Shown here: in pieces, positions 1 through 7,797 of the stretch
Layout of the letters: each line of letters opens with the position of its first letter
How positions within the stretch are numbered: the stretch's first letter is position 1
Assembly: GCA_029261895.1 (NCBI GenBank)
Contig: JAJDAK010000020.1
Span: 1-33,811, forward strand
Length of the DNA stretch: 33,811 nt
Source: Deltaproteobacteria bacterium
GTDB taxonomy: Bacteria > Myxococcota_A > UBA9160 > SZUA-336
Direction: 5' to 3'
Made by a program: the position numbers and the translations under genes
The notes under the pieces: generated by a model
Database searches by the model: none
What the model was told of the DNA's origin: nothing
What the model saw: only the letters and a program-made list of their open reading frames with translations

Positions 1-25
1 CTGAGCTTGAGAACTGCAACTTTTT

Positions 26-67
26 AACCAACGTCCCCATTAATTGCACCTTCAACCAACGTCCCCA
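26..67. repeat. Two direct copies of a 14-bp motif downstream of mglA
   Basis: The motif AACCAACGTCCCCA occurs at 26-39 and again at 54-67, a 28-bp period. Each copy is followed by an AATTGCA string (after the second copy only past a CT-rich stretch). On the minus strand this reads GGGGACGTTGGTT and lies just downstream of the mglA stop. It resembles a short interspersed repeat rather than a coding sequence, but only two units are visible and the window edge cuts the context. Nothing else is recognisable in the first 86 bases. Confidence 0.45.
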
Positions 68-86
68 ACCCTCTCTTTAATTGCAG

Positions 87-683
87 TTAGCTACGACCAC
101 CGCGTTTGAGCTCGATGAGGACGAGCTTGGCGAGTGCCTTCAGCGTTTCGAACACGCCCTTGCCGGTGGCGGCAGAGCATTCAAAGTCGGGAATCTTCCC
201 ATCCGGGTTCAGCGCGGCGCGCAGTTCCTCGACGGGGATCGCGTTCGGGAGATCGCGCTTATTGTACTGAATCACCCAAGGAACTTTGGTGAGGTCGTAT
301 CCTTGCTCCTGCAGATTCGCACGCAGGTTGTCGAGCGACTCCAAATTTGCCTCGAACCGCTCTTCCTGACTATCTGCGACAAAGACCACACCGTCTACGC
401 CGCGCAGGATCAATTTACGACTCGCATCGTAAAAGACCTGGCCGGGAACGGTGTAAAGATGGAAGCGTGTTCGGTAGCCGCGAATCTCACCGAGCGACAA
501 AGGCAGGAAATCGAAGAAAAGAGTGCGCTCGGTCTCGGTTGCGAGGGAAATCATTTTCCCCTTCGCGTTAGCGGCAGTCTTATCGTAGATGCACTTTAAA
601 TTAGTAGTTTTGCCGCATAAACCCGGGCCGTAGTAGACCAGTTTACAGTTGATCTCTCTTGCCGAGTAATTAATGAACGCCAT
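87..683 (-). CDS. mglA: MglA-type small Ras-like GTPase
   Basis: A 198-residue protein close to the length of Myxococcus MglA (about 195). The P-loop GPGLCGKTT is at residues 19-27, the switch region carries the MglA-type TVPGQ motif, NKRD gives the guanine-specificity loop, and a CSAATGKGV segment fits the G5 loop. In Myxococcus, MglA-GTP marks the leading cell pole and drives motility and polarity reversal; in other bacteria related GTPases have less defined polarity roles. Its probable GAP partner MglB is encoded 6 bp upstream on the same strand, so the two are likely co-transcribed. The specific process controlled here is inferred, since no motility genes are in the window. Confidence 0.93.
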   Translation of the reverse strand: MAFINYSAREINCKLVYYGPGLCGKTTNLKCIYDKTAANAKGKMISLATETERTLFFDFLPLSLGEIRGYRTRFHLYTVPGQVFYDASRKLILRGVDGVVFVADSQEERFEANLESLDNLRANLQEQGYDLTKVPWVIQYNKRDLPNAIPVEELRAALNPDGKIPDFECSAATGKGVFETLKALAKLVLIELKRGGRS

Positions 684-689
684 TGGGTC

Positions 690-1187
690 CTAGTCCGAGA
701 ACAGGTTATCTATGTCCTGCTCGCTGATCTCCGCGAAAGCAGCCCCCGGAATCTCTTCATCGAGCTCTGCGTCCGTCTTCTTGAAGACGGATTCGAAGAT
801 CTTCGACAAGTTCTGTCCTGCCTTCTTCACCCGTAGGCGTACGAGTCCTAAACTGCTTCTCTCGTCGAATATGACAACAAGGATGATGCGCTGCGCGACC
901 AATGTGATGTGGACATTGTCGCGCTCCCCCTGATGGAAGTGGACAGGGAACTCATCCTCGCCAATCACTTTGGCGAGCCCACCGGTCGCCGCAATATTGC
1001 CCGCGACCAGCGAAGCTAAAGACGTGGTGTCGATCCCTTTCAACTCACCGGCTTCGCCAACGAGCTGTCCGTTCTTATCGACAAGGAAAACCGCCTTGGC
1101 GTTCGCATCATGGACGAGTCGCTCCGCAACCTCGACGATGCGTTTGTGGTCTTCTTCGTATAGAACCAGTTGCGGGTTCAAGGACAT
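690..1187 (-). CDS. mglB: MglB-type roadblock/LC7 protein (GTPase-activating partner of MglA)
   Basis: A roadblock/LC7-fold protein of 165 residues when started at the internal ATG giving MSLNPQLVLYEEDHK. An in-frame start 11 codons upstream is possible but adds a non-family leader. The central section with VFLVDKNGQLVGEAG and the following helix, then FHQGERDNVHITLV, matches the roadblock domain. The C-terminal tail is acidic and ends IDNLFSD. MglB dimers act as GAP for MglA and define the lagging pole in Myxococcus. The gene precedes mglA by 6 bp on the same strand, which supports the partner assignment. Confidence 0.88.
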   Translation of the reverse strand: MSLNPQLVLYEEDHKRIVEVAERLVHDANAKAVFLVDKNGQLVGEAGELKGIDTTSLASLVAGNIAATGGLAKVIGEDEFPVHFHQGERDNVHITLVAQRIILVVIFDERSSLGLVRLRVKKAGQNLSKIFESVFKKTDAELDEEIPGAAFAEISEQDIDNLFSD

Positions 1188-1420
1188 GAGTCCGAAGCCT
1201 CTCCAGTAATCCCTCGTCAACGCCCGAAACGGTTCCCGATCAACCCTCAGCAGCTTCGATCCCGTGCATCAACTACGCTAAAGGATCGAACTTGTTTGGG
1301 AATCCGCCCCCCGAGACGGATCCTACCACTCGGCTTTCCCGGGACACAAGCGCGGTGCGCTACTGGGAGAAATCGGCGTCATTCGCGTCATGCTTGAGGG
1401 AGTATCGGGACGGTTCGGGC

Positions 1421-2029
1421 CTAGCTGCGGAATTGGCGCCGATTTTCGAGCGACTTCCGAACCGTAACCGCGTCTGTGTACTCGAGATTGCCCCCAATCG
1501 GCATGCCGTAGCCGATTCGAGTCACCGCCACGCCGTGGGATTTGAGCTGATCGGCGAGGTAAAGCGCGGTGGCTTCCCCTTCAGGGTTCGGATTCATCGC
1601 CAGAATGACCTCTTGAACCTGATCGCGCTCCACCCGCTCCAAGAGCGGTTTTATACGCAGTGCGTCAGGACCGGCTCCATCGAGGGGCGAAAGCCGCCCA
1701 CCCAATACGTGGTAGCGACCGCGAAACCCACCCGTGCTCTCGATCGACACAAGATCGGAGGGCTCCTCCACCACGCAGATCTCGGTAACCGTGCGTGTCT
1801 CGTCGCGACAGACCACGCAGGGGCTCGTCTCCGTGAGATTGAAACAACCGTCACAGAGCACGACCTCTTTGCGCAAGCGCGAAACCGCGTCGCCCAGCTC
1901 AAACGACACGGATTCCTCCGCCGCCAGCAGATAATAAGCGAAGCGCTGCGCGGTCTTTTCACCCACACCGGGCAATTTGCGAAACGCTTTTACCAAGCGA
2001 TCAATCGGGGTGAGTCGCGCGTCGCTCAC
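1421..2029 (-). CDS. recR: Recombination mediator protein RecR
   Basis: A full-length RecR of 202 residues. It has an N-terminal helix-hairpin-helix (LPGVGEKTAQR, about 19-29), a four-cysteine zinc finger (C59, C62, C71, C74) and a Toprim domain beginning near TVTEICVVEEP, followed by the GGRLSPLDG segment. RecR works with RecO/RecF to load RecA on gapped DNA. The start codon is GTG and overlaps the TGA stop of the upstream ybaB (GTGA), indicating translational coupling in a dnaX-ybaB-recR operon, an order conserved in many bacteria. About 230 bp without a recognisable gene separate it from mglB downstream. Confidence 0.96.
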   Translation of the reverse strand: MSDARLTPIDRLVKAFRKLPGVGEKTAQRFAYYLLAAEESVSFELGDAVSRLRKEVVLCDGCFNLTETSPCVVCRDETRTVTEICVVEEPSDLVSIESTGGFRGRYHVLGGRLSPLDGAGPDALRIKPLLERVERDQVQEVILAMNPNPEGEATALYLADQLKSHGVAVTRIGYGMPIGGNLEYTDAVTVRKSLENRRQFRS

Positions 2030-2364
2030 TCGGATTTACCAAACTGATCGAGAAGGTTGGCGGGTAATCCGGTCGCCTGCTGCATGGCTTCTTTCGACAT
2101 TTCCTGCGCACGAATCATCGCCTGATTAACAGCGGCGACCATCAAATCCTGCAGCATCTCAACATCGCGCGGGTCCACCGCCTGCGGGTCGATTTTAACC
2201 GCAGTGACCTCGAGCGCGCCGTTGACCGTCACCTCAACCATGCCACCACCGACGGTGGCGCTCACACTCCGGTGACGAAGCTCTTCCTGCACGCGCTTGA
2301 GTTTTCCACCCATCTCCTGCGCTTGCTGAAAGATTTGATTGAAATCAAACGGCCCTTGACTCAA
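2026..2364 (-). CDS. ybaB: YbaB/EbfC family nucleoid-associated protein
   Basis: A 112-residue protein with the YbaB/EbfC pattern: an N-terminal amphipathic helix (FNQIFQQAQEMGGKLKRVQ), a central sheet (MVEVTVNGALEVTAVKIDP) and a C-terminal helix containing LMVAAVNQAMIRAQE. The family binds DNA as a dimer and sits between dnaX and recR, as here. The only plausible start is TTG, which overlaps the dnaX TGA stop (TTGA) and has a GGAG motif 6 nt upstream. No in-frame ATG is available near the family start. Confidence 0.93.
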   Translation of the reverse strand: MSQGPFDFNQIFQQAQEMGGKLKRVQEELRHRSVSATVGGGMVEVTVNGALEVTAVKIDPQAVDPRDVEMLQDLMVAAVNQAMIRAQEMSKEAMQQATGLPANLLDQFGKSE

Positions 2365-3770
2365 GGGGACTCCGGTTCATCGACCACGCGATCAAGACGA
2401 ATTTCACGCAGTTCCGCATCCAGAACTTCGATGGCTTGTTTCACCACCGGATTGACCTTGGCTGCGTTGCGAACTTGGGCATCGCGTTCGGGGTCACGCG
2501 GACGATCGCGACGCGCAGAGGGTGGTCCTGCCGGGCGTGTTGGGCGACGGGCGCTGGCACCTTTCGCTTTGACCGAAGACCCGGGCGGCGTCGATCGACT
2601 GGCGCGTGGGCCGCCATCATCGGGGCTGGGAGCGGGACTTCCGGCATTCAACCTTGCGAGTATGGCACCGACGCTCTCCACATCGGGCAAGGTCGCGAGG
2701 CGTACCACGGCCATCTCAAGCACGTGTGCGGGTTGCGCCGCACGATTGATTTCCTGCGATCGCATCAGCATCACACGGAAGAGGTTCTGCAACGTCTCCG
2801 GGTCGTGAGCCTTCACGCGCTGCTGTAGTTCGGCGACTTCCTCCGCACCCGCTTCAATGATGCTGTCCGCGTCTTTGACCACGCGCGCAACAACCAGATT
2901 GCGAAGCTCCTCCAAAAGCTCCGCCGTCACACGCGCGGGGTCGAGACCCGTTTCGAGCGCGCCCCGAACCGCGAGCATCGCGGCCGAAGCGTCATGCGCC
3001 AAGATCGGGTCGATGATTTGACGCAGCAGGTTGCGATCCACCAGGTCCAAAACCTGGCGAGCGTCCTCTTCGCTGATCGACGACCCCAGTCCACTGACCA
3101 GGCGATCCAATAGAGTCAGCGAGTCGCGCACACTGCCGTCGGCGAGGCGCGCAACGCCGCGAAGAATACTTTCCGGAACATCGAGCGATTCTGCAGCTGC
3201 GATTTCGCGCAACCGTTCCAAAACCATGGTCGTACCCAGGCGTTTCAAATCAAAACGTTGAACCCGCGACAGAACTGTAATCGGAATTTTCTGCGGGTTG
3301 GTGGTCGCGAATACGAAAAGACTGTGGGGCGGAGGTTCTTCCAACGTCTTCAGCAGCGCGTTAAACGCCGCCTGCGACAGCATGTGCACCTCATCGATAA
3401 TGAAGATTCGGTACTTACCCGGAGCGGCGGAGTAGCGAATGCTGTCGCGGATCTCGCGAATGTGGTCGACACCCGTGTAGCTAGCTGCATCGATTTCCTG
3501 AACATCCATCGAGGTCGCGTTTAGGATGCCCTTACAAGCTTCGCAAACACCGCACGGCTTTTCCGTCGGACCTTCGTCGCAATTCAGCGCGCGCGCGAGA
3601 ATACGCGCGATCGTGGTTTTACCAACGCCTCGCGGACCGCAGAGCAGCAACGCGTGCGGAACACGATCCGAACGAATCGCATTGCAAAGCGTCGTTGTAA
3701 CGTGATTCTGTCCGGCGACTTCATCGAAAGTCTTCGGACGCCATCGTCTAGCTAAAACTTCATAACTCAT
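2361..3770 (-). CDS. dnaX: DNA polymerase III subunit gamma/tau
   Basis: The clamp-loader ATPase. GPRGVGKT (residues 45-52) is the Walker A motif, the zinc module has cysteines at 64, 73, 76 and 79, DEVH at 126-129 is Walker B, and the SRC-like segment reads LSRVQRFDLKRL. At 469 residues it is shorter than E. coli tau (643). After the clamp-loader domains there is a Pro/Ser/Arg-rich low-complexity linker (about 375-430) and a short C-terminal tail. I saw no A-rich slippery site in the linker that would suggest programmed frameshifting to gamma. The ATG start lies about 30 bp downstream of the SRP RNA gene. Confidence 0.96.
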   Translation of the reverse strand: MSYEVLARRWRPKTFDEVAGQNHVTTTLCNAIRSDRVPHALLLCGPRGVGKTTIARILARALNCDEGPTEKPCGVCEACKGILNATSMDVQEIDAASYTGVDHIREIRDSIRYSAAPGKYRIFIIDEVHMLSQAAFNALLKTLEEPPPHSLFVFATTNPQKIPITVLSRVQRFDLKRLGTTMVLERLREIAAAESLDVPESILRGVARLADGSVRDSLTLLDRLVSGLGSSISEEDARQVLDLVDRNLLRQIIDPILAHDASAAMLAVRGALETGLDPARVTAELLEELRNLVVARVVKDADSIIEAGAEEVAELQQRVKAHDPETLQNLFRVMLMRSQEINRAAQPAHVLEMAVVRLATLPDVESVGAILARLNAGSPAPSPDDGGPRASRSTPPGSSVKAKGASARRPTRPAGPPSARRDRPRDPERDAQVRNAAKVNPVVKQAIEVLDAELREIRLDRVVDEPESP

Positions 3771-3801
3771 GCGGGGGACTCACCCTATGACCGTCTACGT
3801 C

Positions 3802-3909
3802 GGAGATCGCTGGGCCGTTCCGACCACCTGAAACGAAATACTTCCGCTGCTTCCTCCCGGATCTGACGGGTTGAGCACGCGCTTCACCGGCCGGGACCCA
3901 GCGATCACC
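3802..3909 (-). ncRNA. ffs: Signal recognition particle RNA, small bacterial (4.5S) type
   Basis: Read on the minus strand, this stretch contains GTCAGATCCGGGAGGAAGCA followed by GC, matching the universally conserved SRP RNA domain IV: the GGAAGCAGC motif bound by Ffh and the asymmetric loop before it (plus-strand positions 3847-3868). The ends pair perfectly: GATCGCTGGG at the 5' side (3897-3906) and CCCAGCGATC at the 3' side (3805-3814) form a 10-bp closing helix. The length of about 108 nt suits the small bacterial form without an Alu domain. The gene lies between the M20 peptidase stop and dnaX, a common position. The exact ends are estimated. Confidence 0.93.
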
Positions 3910-3926
3910 GTCGGAGACGATGGCCG

Positions 3927-5240
3927 TCACTCTACCGCTCCCCCCGCGGCCCGTAAAGCATCGATACGATCGCCATCCATCAGCCGCCGCATCAAAATCG
4001 CGGCGATCGCCGCACGCCGCGAAAGGCTCGCTAACTCGATAAATTCGCGGCCCGTATGCGCGCCGCCGCCCTGCACACCCATGGAGTCCAACGTCGCAAG
4101 GCCCACCGCGGCCATTAACGAACCGTCCGTACCGCCGCCCGCGTGCACCGGCGGACCCACGTCCAATCCCAGGTCCTGCGTCACGCTCGCGTGGTAGCCC
4201 AGAAGTCGTGTCATCGTGGGCGTTTCGATTTTCGGCGGTCGATGTAAACGTCCCCATACCTCTGACGACGTATCGGCGATCGTGGTCGTGTTGGCAATGT
4301 TTTCGATTTCACGACGCATTTCCTCGCCGAGAGCCGGATCATCGAATCGCAAGTCCACCCATGATTCCGCCCGATCGGGCACGATATTGCGCTTGGTCCC
4401 CGCATGGAAACTGCCCACGTTGACCGTAACACCACGGCTGTAGTCGGTCAGTGCCTCTAGCTTCAGAACCTTATGCGACAACTCATGAATCGCGGAACGA
4501 CCTTCGGCATGCGAACTTCCGGCGTGAGCCGCGATCCCATTGACGCCGATGTGGAACTGTCCAAGACCCCGACGCGACTTAACCACAGCACCATCACCGC
4601 GGGCCGCTTCAAACACAAAACCTACATCCGCTGCACGGGCCTCACGCTCGATCAGCGGCCTTGAACCGAACGAACCAATCTCCTCATCGCTATTTAGCAG
4701 GATGGTCCAGTTTACGCGATCCAGATCGCCGTGAGAGTGCAACACACGGAGCGCGTGCAGCATAACGACAATGCCGCCCTTCATATCCGAAACACCGGGA
4801 CCCACGGCGAATCCTTCACGATTCGGATCAAGTTCGAAACGTTGAAACTCGGAGTTCGCTTCGAATACCGTGTCGTAGTGACCGTTCAGCAGAAAACTCG
4901 GTGCATCCAGTGTACGCGCGGCGCGACGAGCCAAAACGACCGGTCCTGTTTGCGCGTCCGAGATACCTGGAAGCGCTAAGCGAGGACCCGGCACCAATTC
5001 AACGTCGAATCCAAGCTCTTCGAGTTCCGTCTTCAACAGCGCGGCAAAACGAACCAGGCCCTCAATGTTCCAAGTTCCCGTGTTCATCGCGACCCAGGCA
5101 TCCAGCGTCTCGACCATCGGATCGGTCGATTCATCAAGAACGACTCGCATTTCGATTTCGTCCGCGCTGAGCCCAGCCCACGCGGATTGGGGTTCGACGA
5201 AGCCAGAGATTAAGAACATAACCAACACGAATCGGCGCAT
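3927..5240 (-). CDS. Exported M20 family metallopeptidase (carboxypeptidase G2-like)
   Basis: A 437-residue zinc hydrolase with a probable signal peptide (MRRFVLVMFLISGF, cleavage near residue 22 after AWA). The two-zinc site of the M20 family is visible: H121 in NGHYDTVF, bridging D152 in GVSDMKGG, the E186-E187 pair in NSDEEIGS, and a late histidine in GAHTGREF. The dimerisation domain begins near GVNGIAAHAGSSH. This arrangement is closest to glutamate carboxypeptidase (CPG2-like) enzymes that cleave C-terminal residues from N-acyl amino acids or peptides in the periplasm. The substrate cannot be read from the sequence. AGGAGG precedes the ATG. It is transcribed away from the histidine kinase to the right. 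Confidence 0.9.
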   Translation of the reverse strand: MRRFVLVMFLISGFVEPQSAWAGLSADEIEMRVVLDESTDPMVETLDAWVAMNTGTWNIEGLVRFAALLKTELEELGFDVELVPGPRLALPGISDAQTGPVVLARRAARTLDAPSFLLNGHYDTVFEANSEFQRFELDPNREGFAVGPGVSDMKGGIVVMLHALRVLHSHGDLDRVNWTILLNSDEEIGSFGSRPLIEREARAADVGFVFEAARGDGAVVKSRRGLGQFHIGVNGIAAHAGSSHAEGRSAIHELSHKVLKLEALTDYSRGVTVNVGSFHAGTKRNIVPDRAESWVDLRFDDPALGEEMRREIENIANTTTIADTSSEVWGRLHRPPKIETPTMTRLLGYHASVTQDLGLDVGPPVHAGGGTDGSLMAAVGLATLDSMGVQGGGAHTGREFIELASLSRRAAIAAILMRRLMDGDRIDALRAAGGAVE

Positions 5241-5325
5241 AAGACCTCCTGTGGGGTGCCGGGTCGCGATTCTACATGAACAACCGGGATTGAGTCCGGG
5301 GTGCAGGACGCCTACACTGGCGGAT

Positions 5326-6261
5326 ATGCGTCAGCCCCGCGCGTCGATCCCTATCTTACTTACGGTGACCCTCGTCGCGATGACGATTATTCTGACGATC
5401 GGCTGGCAAATCCTCGTCACACGAGAGTTCAGGGCCCTGGTCGACGGTTTTACCGCGATTCATTGGGTTGCATTTCTTCTCGGTTCGCTTTTCTTTGTTT
5501 CGATTATCACGGTGGCAATTCTTCAGGCGGTCTGGCTCGTTCGAGAGATTAGAACCAATCAACGCCAGCAGAACTTCATCGACGCGGTTACACATGAGCT
5601 CCACACTCCGCTCGCTTCCCTTCAGCTCTATGTCGATACCCTCCGCGACAAAGAACTTGACGAAGCGCACCGTCACGAATTTCTCGGCATTATGAATGAT
5701 GATTTGAAGCGGCTGAATCGAACCATCGATCAGATTCTTCAAGCTGCTCGCACTGAATTAATTCGCTCGCGCGGGGAAACGGTCGATCTGCCAAAGCTTC
5801 TTAAAGAATGTGTCGAGGACGCGCGAACCAAACACGATCTCGACACTGAAAACATCAGAATGAATGTTCGGGATGGCACGTCGGTTCGGGGCGATGTTGA
5901 ACAGCTTCGAGTCCTATTTAGAAATCTATTGGAGAACGCTGTTCGATACGCGGGACCCAAGGTGCAGGTTGAGATCGATGCGGTCGCGATTTCGAACCGA
6001 AAGTTGGAAGTCATCGTCGCAGATCAGGGGTTGGGGATTCCTCAAGCAGACCAGGACAGCATCTTCCTGCGCTTCCAACGCCTTTCACATGAGGCAGTCA
6101 AAGCCACGCGCGGACTTGGACTCGGCCTCTACATCGTACGCAATATCGCGCGCTCACACGGCGGATCTGTGCGCGCAGAAAGCGAAGGCGAAGACCAAGG
6201 CAGTCGCTTCATCGTCACGCTGCCCAAACAACGGCATGAATCAACGCATCATTCTGGTTGA
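5326..6261 (+). CDS. Membrane sensor histidine kinase
   Basis: A 311-residue kinase started at the ATG giving MRQPRAS. Two transmembrane segments (about residues 8-30 and 46-72) enclose only a very short periplasmic loop, so the input domain is minimal. HisKA follows with phospho-acceptor H90 in DAVTHELHTPL. The HATPase domain shows the N box NLLENAVRYA, the G1 box DQGLGIP and the G2 box RGLGLGLYI. The end of the gene overlaps the start of the response regulator by 26 bp, so they are a translationally coupled pair, with the unusual kinase-first order. Signal and targets are unknown. The upstream 85 bp, shared with the divergent peptidase gene, should hold both promoters. Confidence 0.93.
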   Translation: MRQPRASIPILLTVTLVAMTIILTIGWQILVTREFRALVDGFTAIHWVAFLLGSLFFVSIITVAILQAVWLVREIRTNQRQQNFIDAVTHELHTPLASLQLYVDTLRDKELDEAHRHEFLGIMNDDLKRLNRTIDQILQAARTELIRSRGETVDLPKLLKECVEDARTKHDLDTENIRMNVRDGTSVRGDVEQLRVLFRNLLENAVRYAGPKVQVEIDAVAISNRKLEVIVADQGLGIPQADQDSIFLRFQRLSHEAVKATRGLGLGLYIVRNIARSHGGSVRAESEGEDQGSRFIVTLPKQRHESTHHSG

Positions 6262-6937
6262 AGATGAGGAGCATCTCTCTCGGGGGCTTCAGTTCAACTT
6301 TGAAGCGGATGGCTACGACGTCACCGTCTTCGATGCGGGAGAAGGTGCACTCCAACATCTTGAGTCCGATGATGAGCCTGATGCCGATTTGATTATTCTC
6401 GACGTAATGCTGCCGGGCATCTCCGGCTTTGAAACCCTGAAGCGGATCCGGGAATCAGGACGAGACATACCGGTCCTCTTGTTGACTGCGCGCGGCGCGG
6501 AGACTGACATCATCCATGGCCTCGACCTGGGTGCCGATGACTACCTCACCAAACCGTTCGCCCTTCCCGTTCTGCAGGCGCGCGTTCGTACGCTGCTGCG
6601 CCGTGCATCGCGCGGAGACGACGCGGGCCCCCAGCTTGAAAATTTCGAAATCGGCGACGTTACCGTCCTTGCGGATCGCTTCGAGTTGGTGCGCGATGGC
6701 ACCACCTACCCACTCACGGCAAAGGAATTGGGCCTCTTGCTTTTGCTTTACGAACGCCGGGGCAGCGCAGTGAGTCGGGGTGAAATCCTGCAGGAAGTCT
6801 GGGATCTTCATCCCGATACGAAAACGAGGGTGGTCGATACTTTTGTACTGCGACTGCGTAAACACATAGAACCCGACCCATCACGGCCGCGGCATATCCA
6901 CTCGGTTCGGTCTTACGGCTATCGACTGGAAGTCTAG
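6236..6937 (+). CDS. OmpR/PhoB family response regulator
   Basis: A 233-residue regulator. The receiver domain has acidic residues E9-D10, phospho-acceptor D56 in LIILDVMLPG, the threonine of LLLTARG and K106 in DYLTKPF. The C-terminal winged helix (about 135-230) includes YPLTAKELGLLLLL and ends with HIHSVRSYGYRLEV, a typical Trans_reg_C ending. The ATG is inside the 3' end of the kinase gene. Its stop shares the sequence CTAG (6934-6937) with the stop of the convergent LLM gene. It is the likely DNA-binding output of the upstream kinase. Confidence 0.94.
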   Translation: MNQRIILVEDEEHLSRGLQFNFEADGYDVTVFDAGEGALQHLESDDEPDADLIILDVMLPGISGFETLKRIRESGRDIPVLLLTARGAETDIIHGLDLGADDYLTKPFALPVLQARVRTLLRRASRGDDAGPQLENFEIGDVTVLADRFELVRDGTTYPLTAKELGLLLLLYERRGSAVSRGEILQEVWDLHPDTKTRVVDTFVLRLRKHIEPDPSRPRHIHSVRSYGYRLEV

Positions 6938-7797
6938 CGTTTTTGAATGATGTCTTCTGCAAAGCGATGAATACCGTTTCGCTTCGCATCAAGTGAATCC
7001 GTGGCGCCACCATAGAAAAGCCACGGCATCGTCAGTATATGCGTAACACCCACGTCTTCGAGTCGACGATAGCCATCGAGGTCGAAGGCGTCGCTCGCCG
7101 AAACCAAGACATGAAACTCGGCGTGTTGACCCGCTTCAGCGCGATACTGACGAAGCTTGCTTACGTAGTTTCCAATCTCATCGGTGCTATGCAGATCAGA
7201 GATCCAGCCGTCACCAAAGCGGGCCGCGCGGCGCAGCGCGGGCTCCGACAGCCCTCCCACATAGATCGGCACGGGACCCGGCGGCACAGGACTCATCTCC
7301 AGGCGATCGAACTCGTAGAATTCGCCGTGGTGCTCCACCATGCCGCCCGACCAGAGCTCCCGAAGGACTCCCAGCATTTCGTTCAAGCGTCGACCTCGTG
7401 TACGAAAATCTTGCTGCATCAGTTCGAACTCGTCTTGCATCCAACCGGCGCCGACACCCATAGCGACTCGCCCCCCGGACAAGACCGCCGCGGTACTCAC
7501 GGCTTTCGCCACGAGAAACGGATTTCGCATCGGCAACACAAACACGCTCGTGATAAAGCGAATGCGCTCTGTTACCGCCGCCATCGCACCGATCGCTACC
7601 CAGGGATCGGGCCAGTCGGTGAATGCTTCCCAACGCGGGTTGCCGTCTTTGGTGTAGGGGTACGGGGTACGAATTTTTTCTGGATGCACTACATGGTCGG
7701 AAACCGCGACCGCGTCGAATCCCGCTTGATCCAATGCATGTGCGAGCTCACAGTATTGCGTCGTGGAATTGAACGCGAGTGAACTGACAAATTTCAC
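6934..7797 (-). CDS. LLM class flavin-dependent oxidoreductase (F420-type, TIGR03619-like)
   Basis: A luciferase-like monooxygenase-fold protein of 287 residues when started at a GTG that overlaps the TGA of the upstream gene (GTGA at 7794-7797). The longer ORF extends 20 codons into that gene and is not supported. Recognisable segments are VSDHVVHPE near the N-terminus, RIRFITSVFVLPMRNP, the GGRVAMGVGAGW flavin or F420 loop, and PVPIYVGGLSEPALRRAA. Members of this subgroup use F420 or FMN in redox reactions; substrate and cofactor are not determinable here. It is the last gene of a four-gene leftward operon with two SDR-type enzymes and an EthD-like protein, pointing to a small catabolic or modification pathway. 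Confidence 0.88.
   Translation of the reverse strand: MKFVSSLAFNSTTQYCELAHALDQAGFDAVAVSDHVVHPEKIRTPYPYTKDGNPRWEAFTDWPDPWVAIGAMAAVTERIRFITSVFVLPMRNPFLVAKAVSTAAVLSGGRVAMGVGAGWMQDEFELMQQDFRTRGRRLNEMLGVLRELWSGGMVEHHGEFYEFDRLEMSPVPPGPVPIYVGGLSEPALRRAARFGDGWISDLHSTDEIGNYVSKLRQYRAEAGQHAEFHVLVSASDAFDLDGYRRLEDVGVTHILTMPWLFYGGATDSLDAKRNGIHRFAEDIIQKR

Noticed and set aside
1292..2047. 251-residue plus-strand ORF opposite recR
   Set aside because: Shadow of recR on the other strand; no recognisable domain or ribosome site.
2272..2808. 178-residue plus-strand ORF opposite dnaX/ybaB
   Set aside because: Ser/Arg-rich shadow of dnaX and ybaB, both of which have clear family motifs.
2361..3770. Programmed frameshift in dnaX producing a separate gamma form
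   Set aside because: No A-rich or T-rich slippery heptamer with a nearby hairpin was seen in the linker region.
3760..4257. 165-residue minus-strand ORF upstream of dnaX
   Set aside because: It overlaps the SRP RNA and the end of the M20 peptidase in another frame, with low-complexity Gly/Arg composition.
7039..7782. 247-residue plus-strand ORF opposite the LLM oxidoreductase
   Set aside because: Antisense shadow; its His/Arg-rich composition follows from the opposite reading frame.
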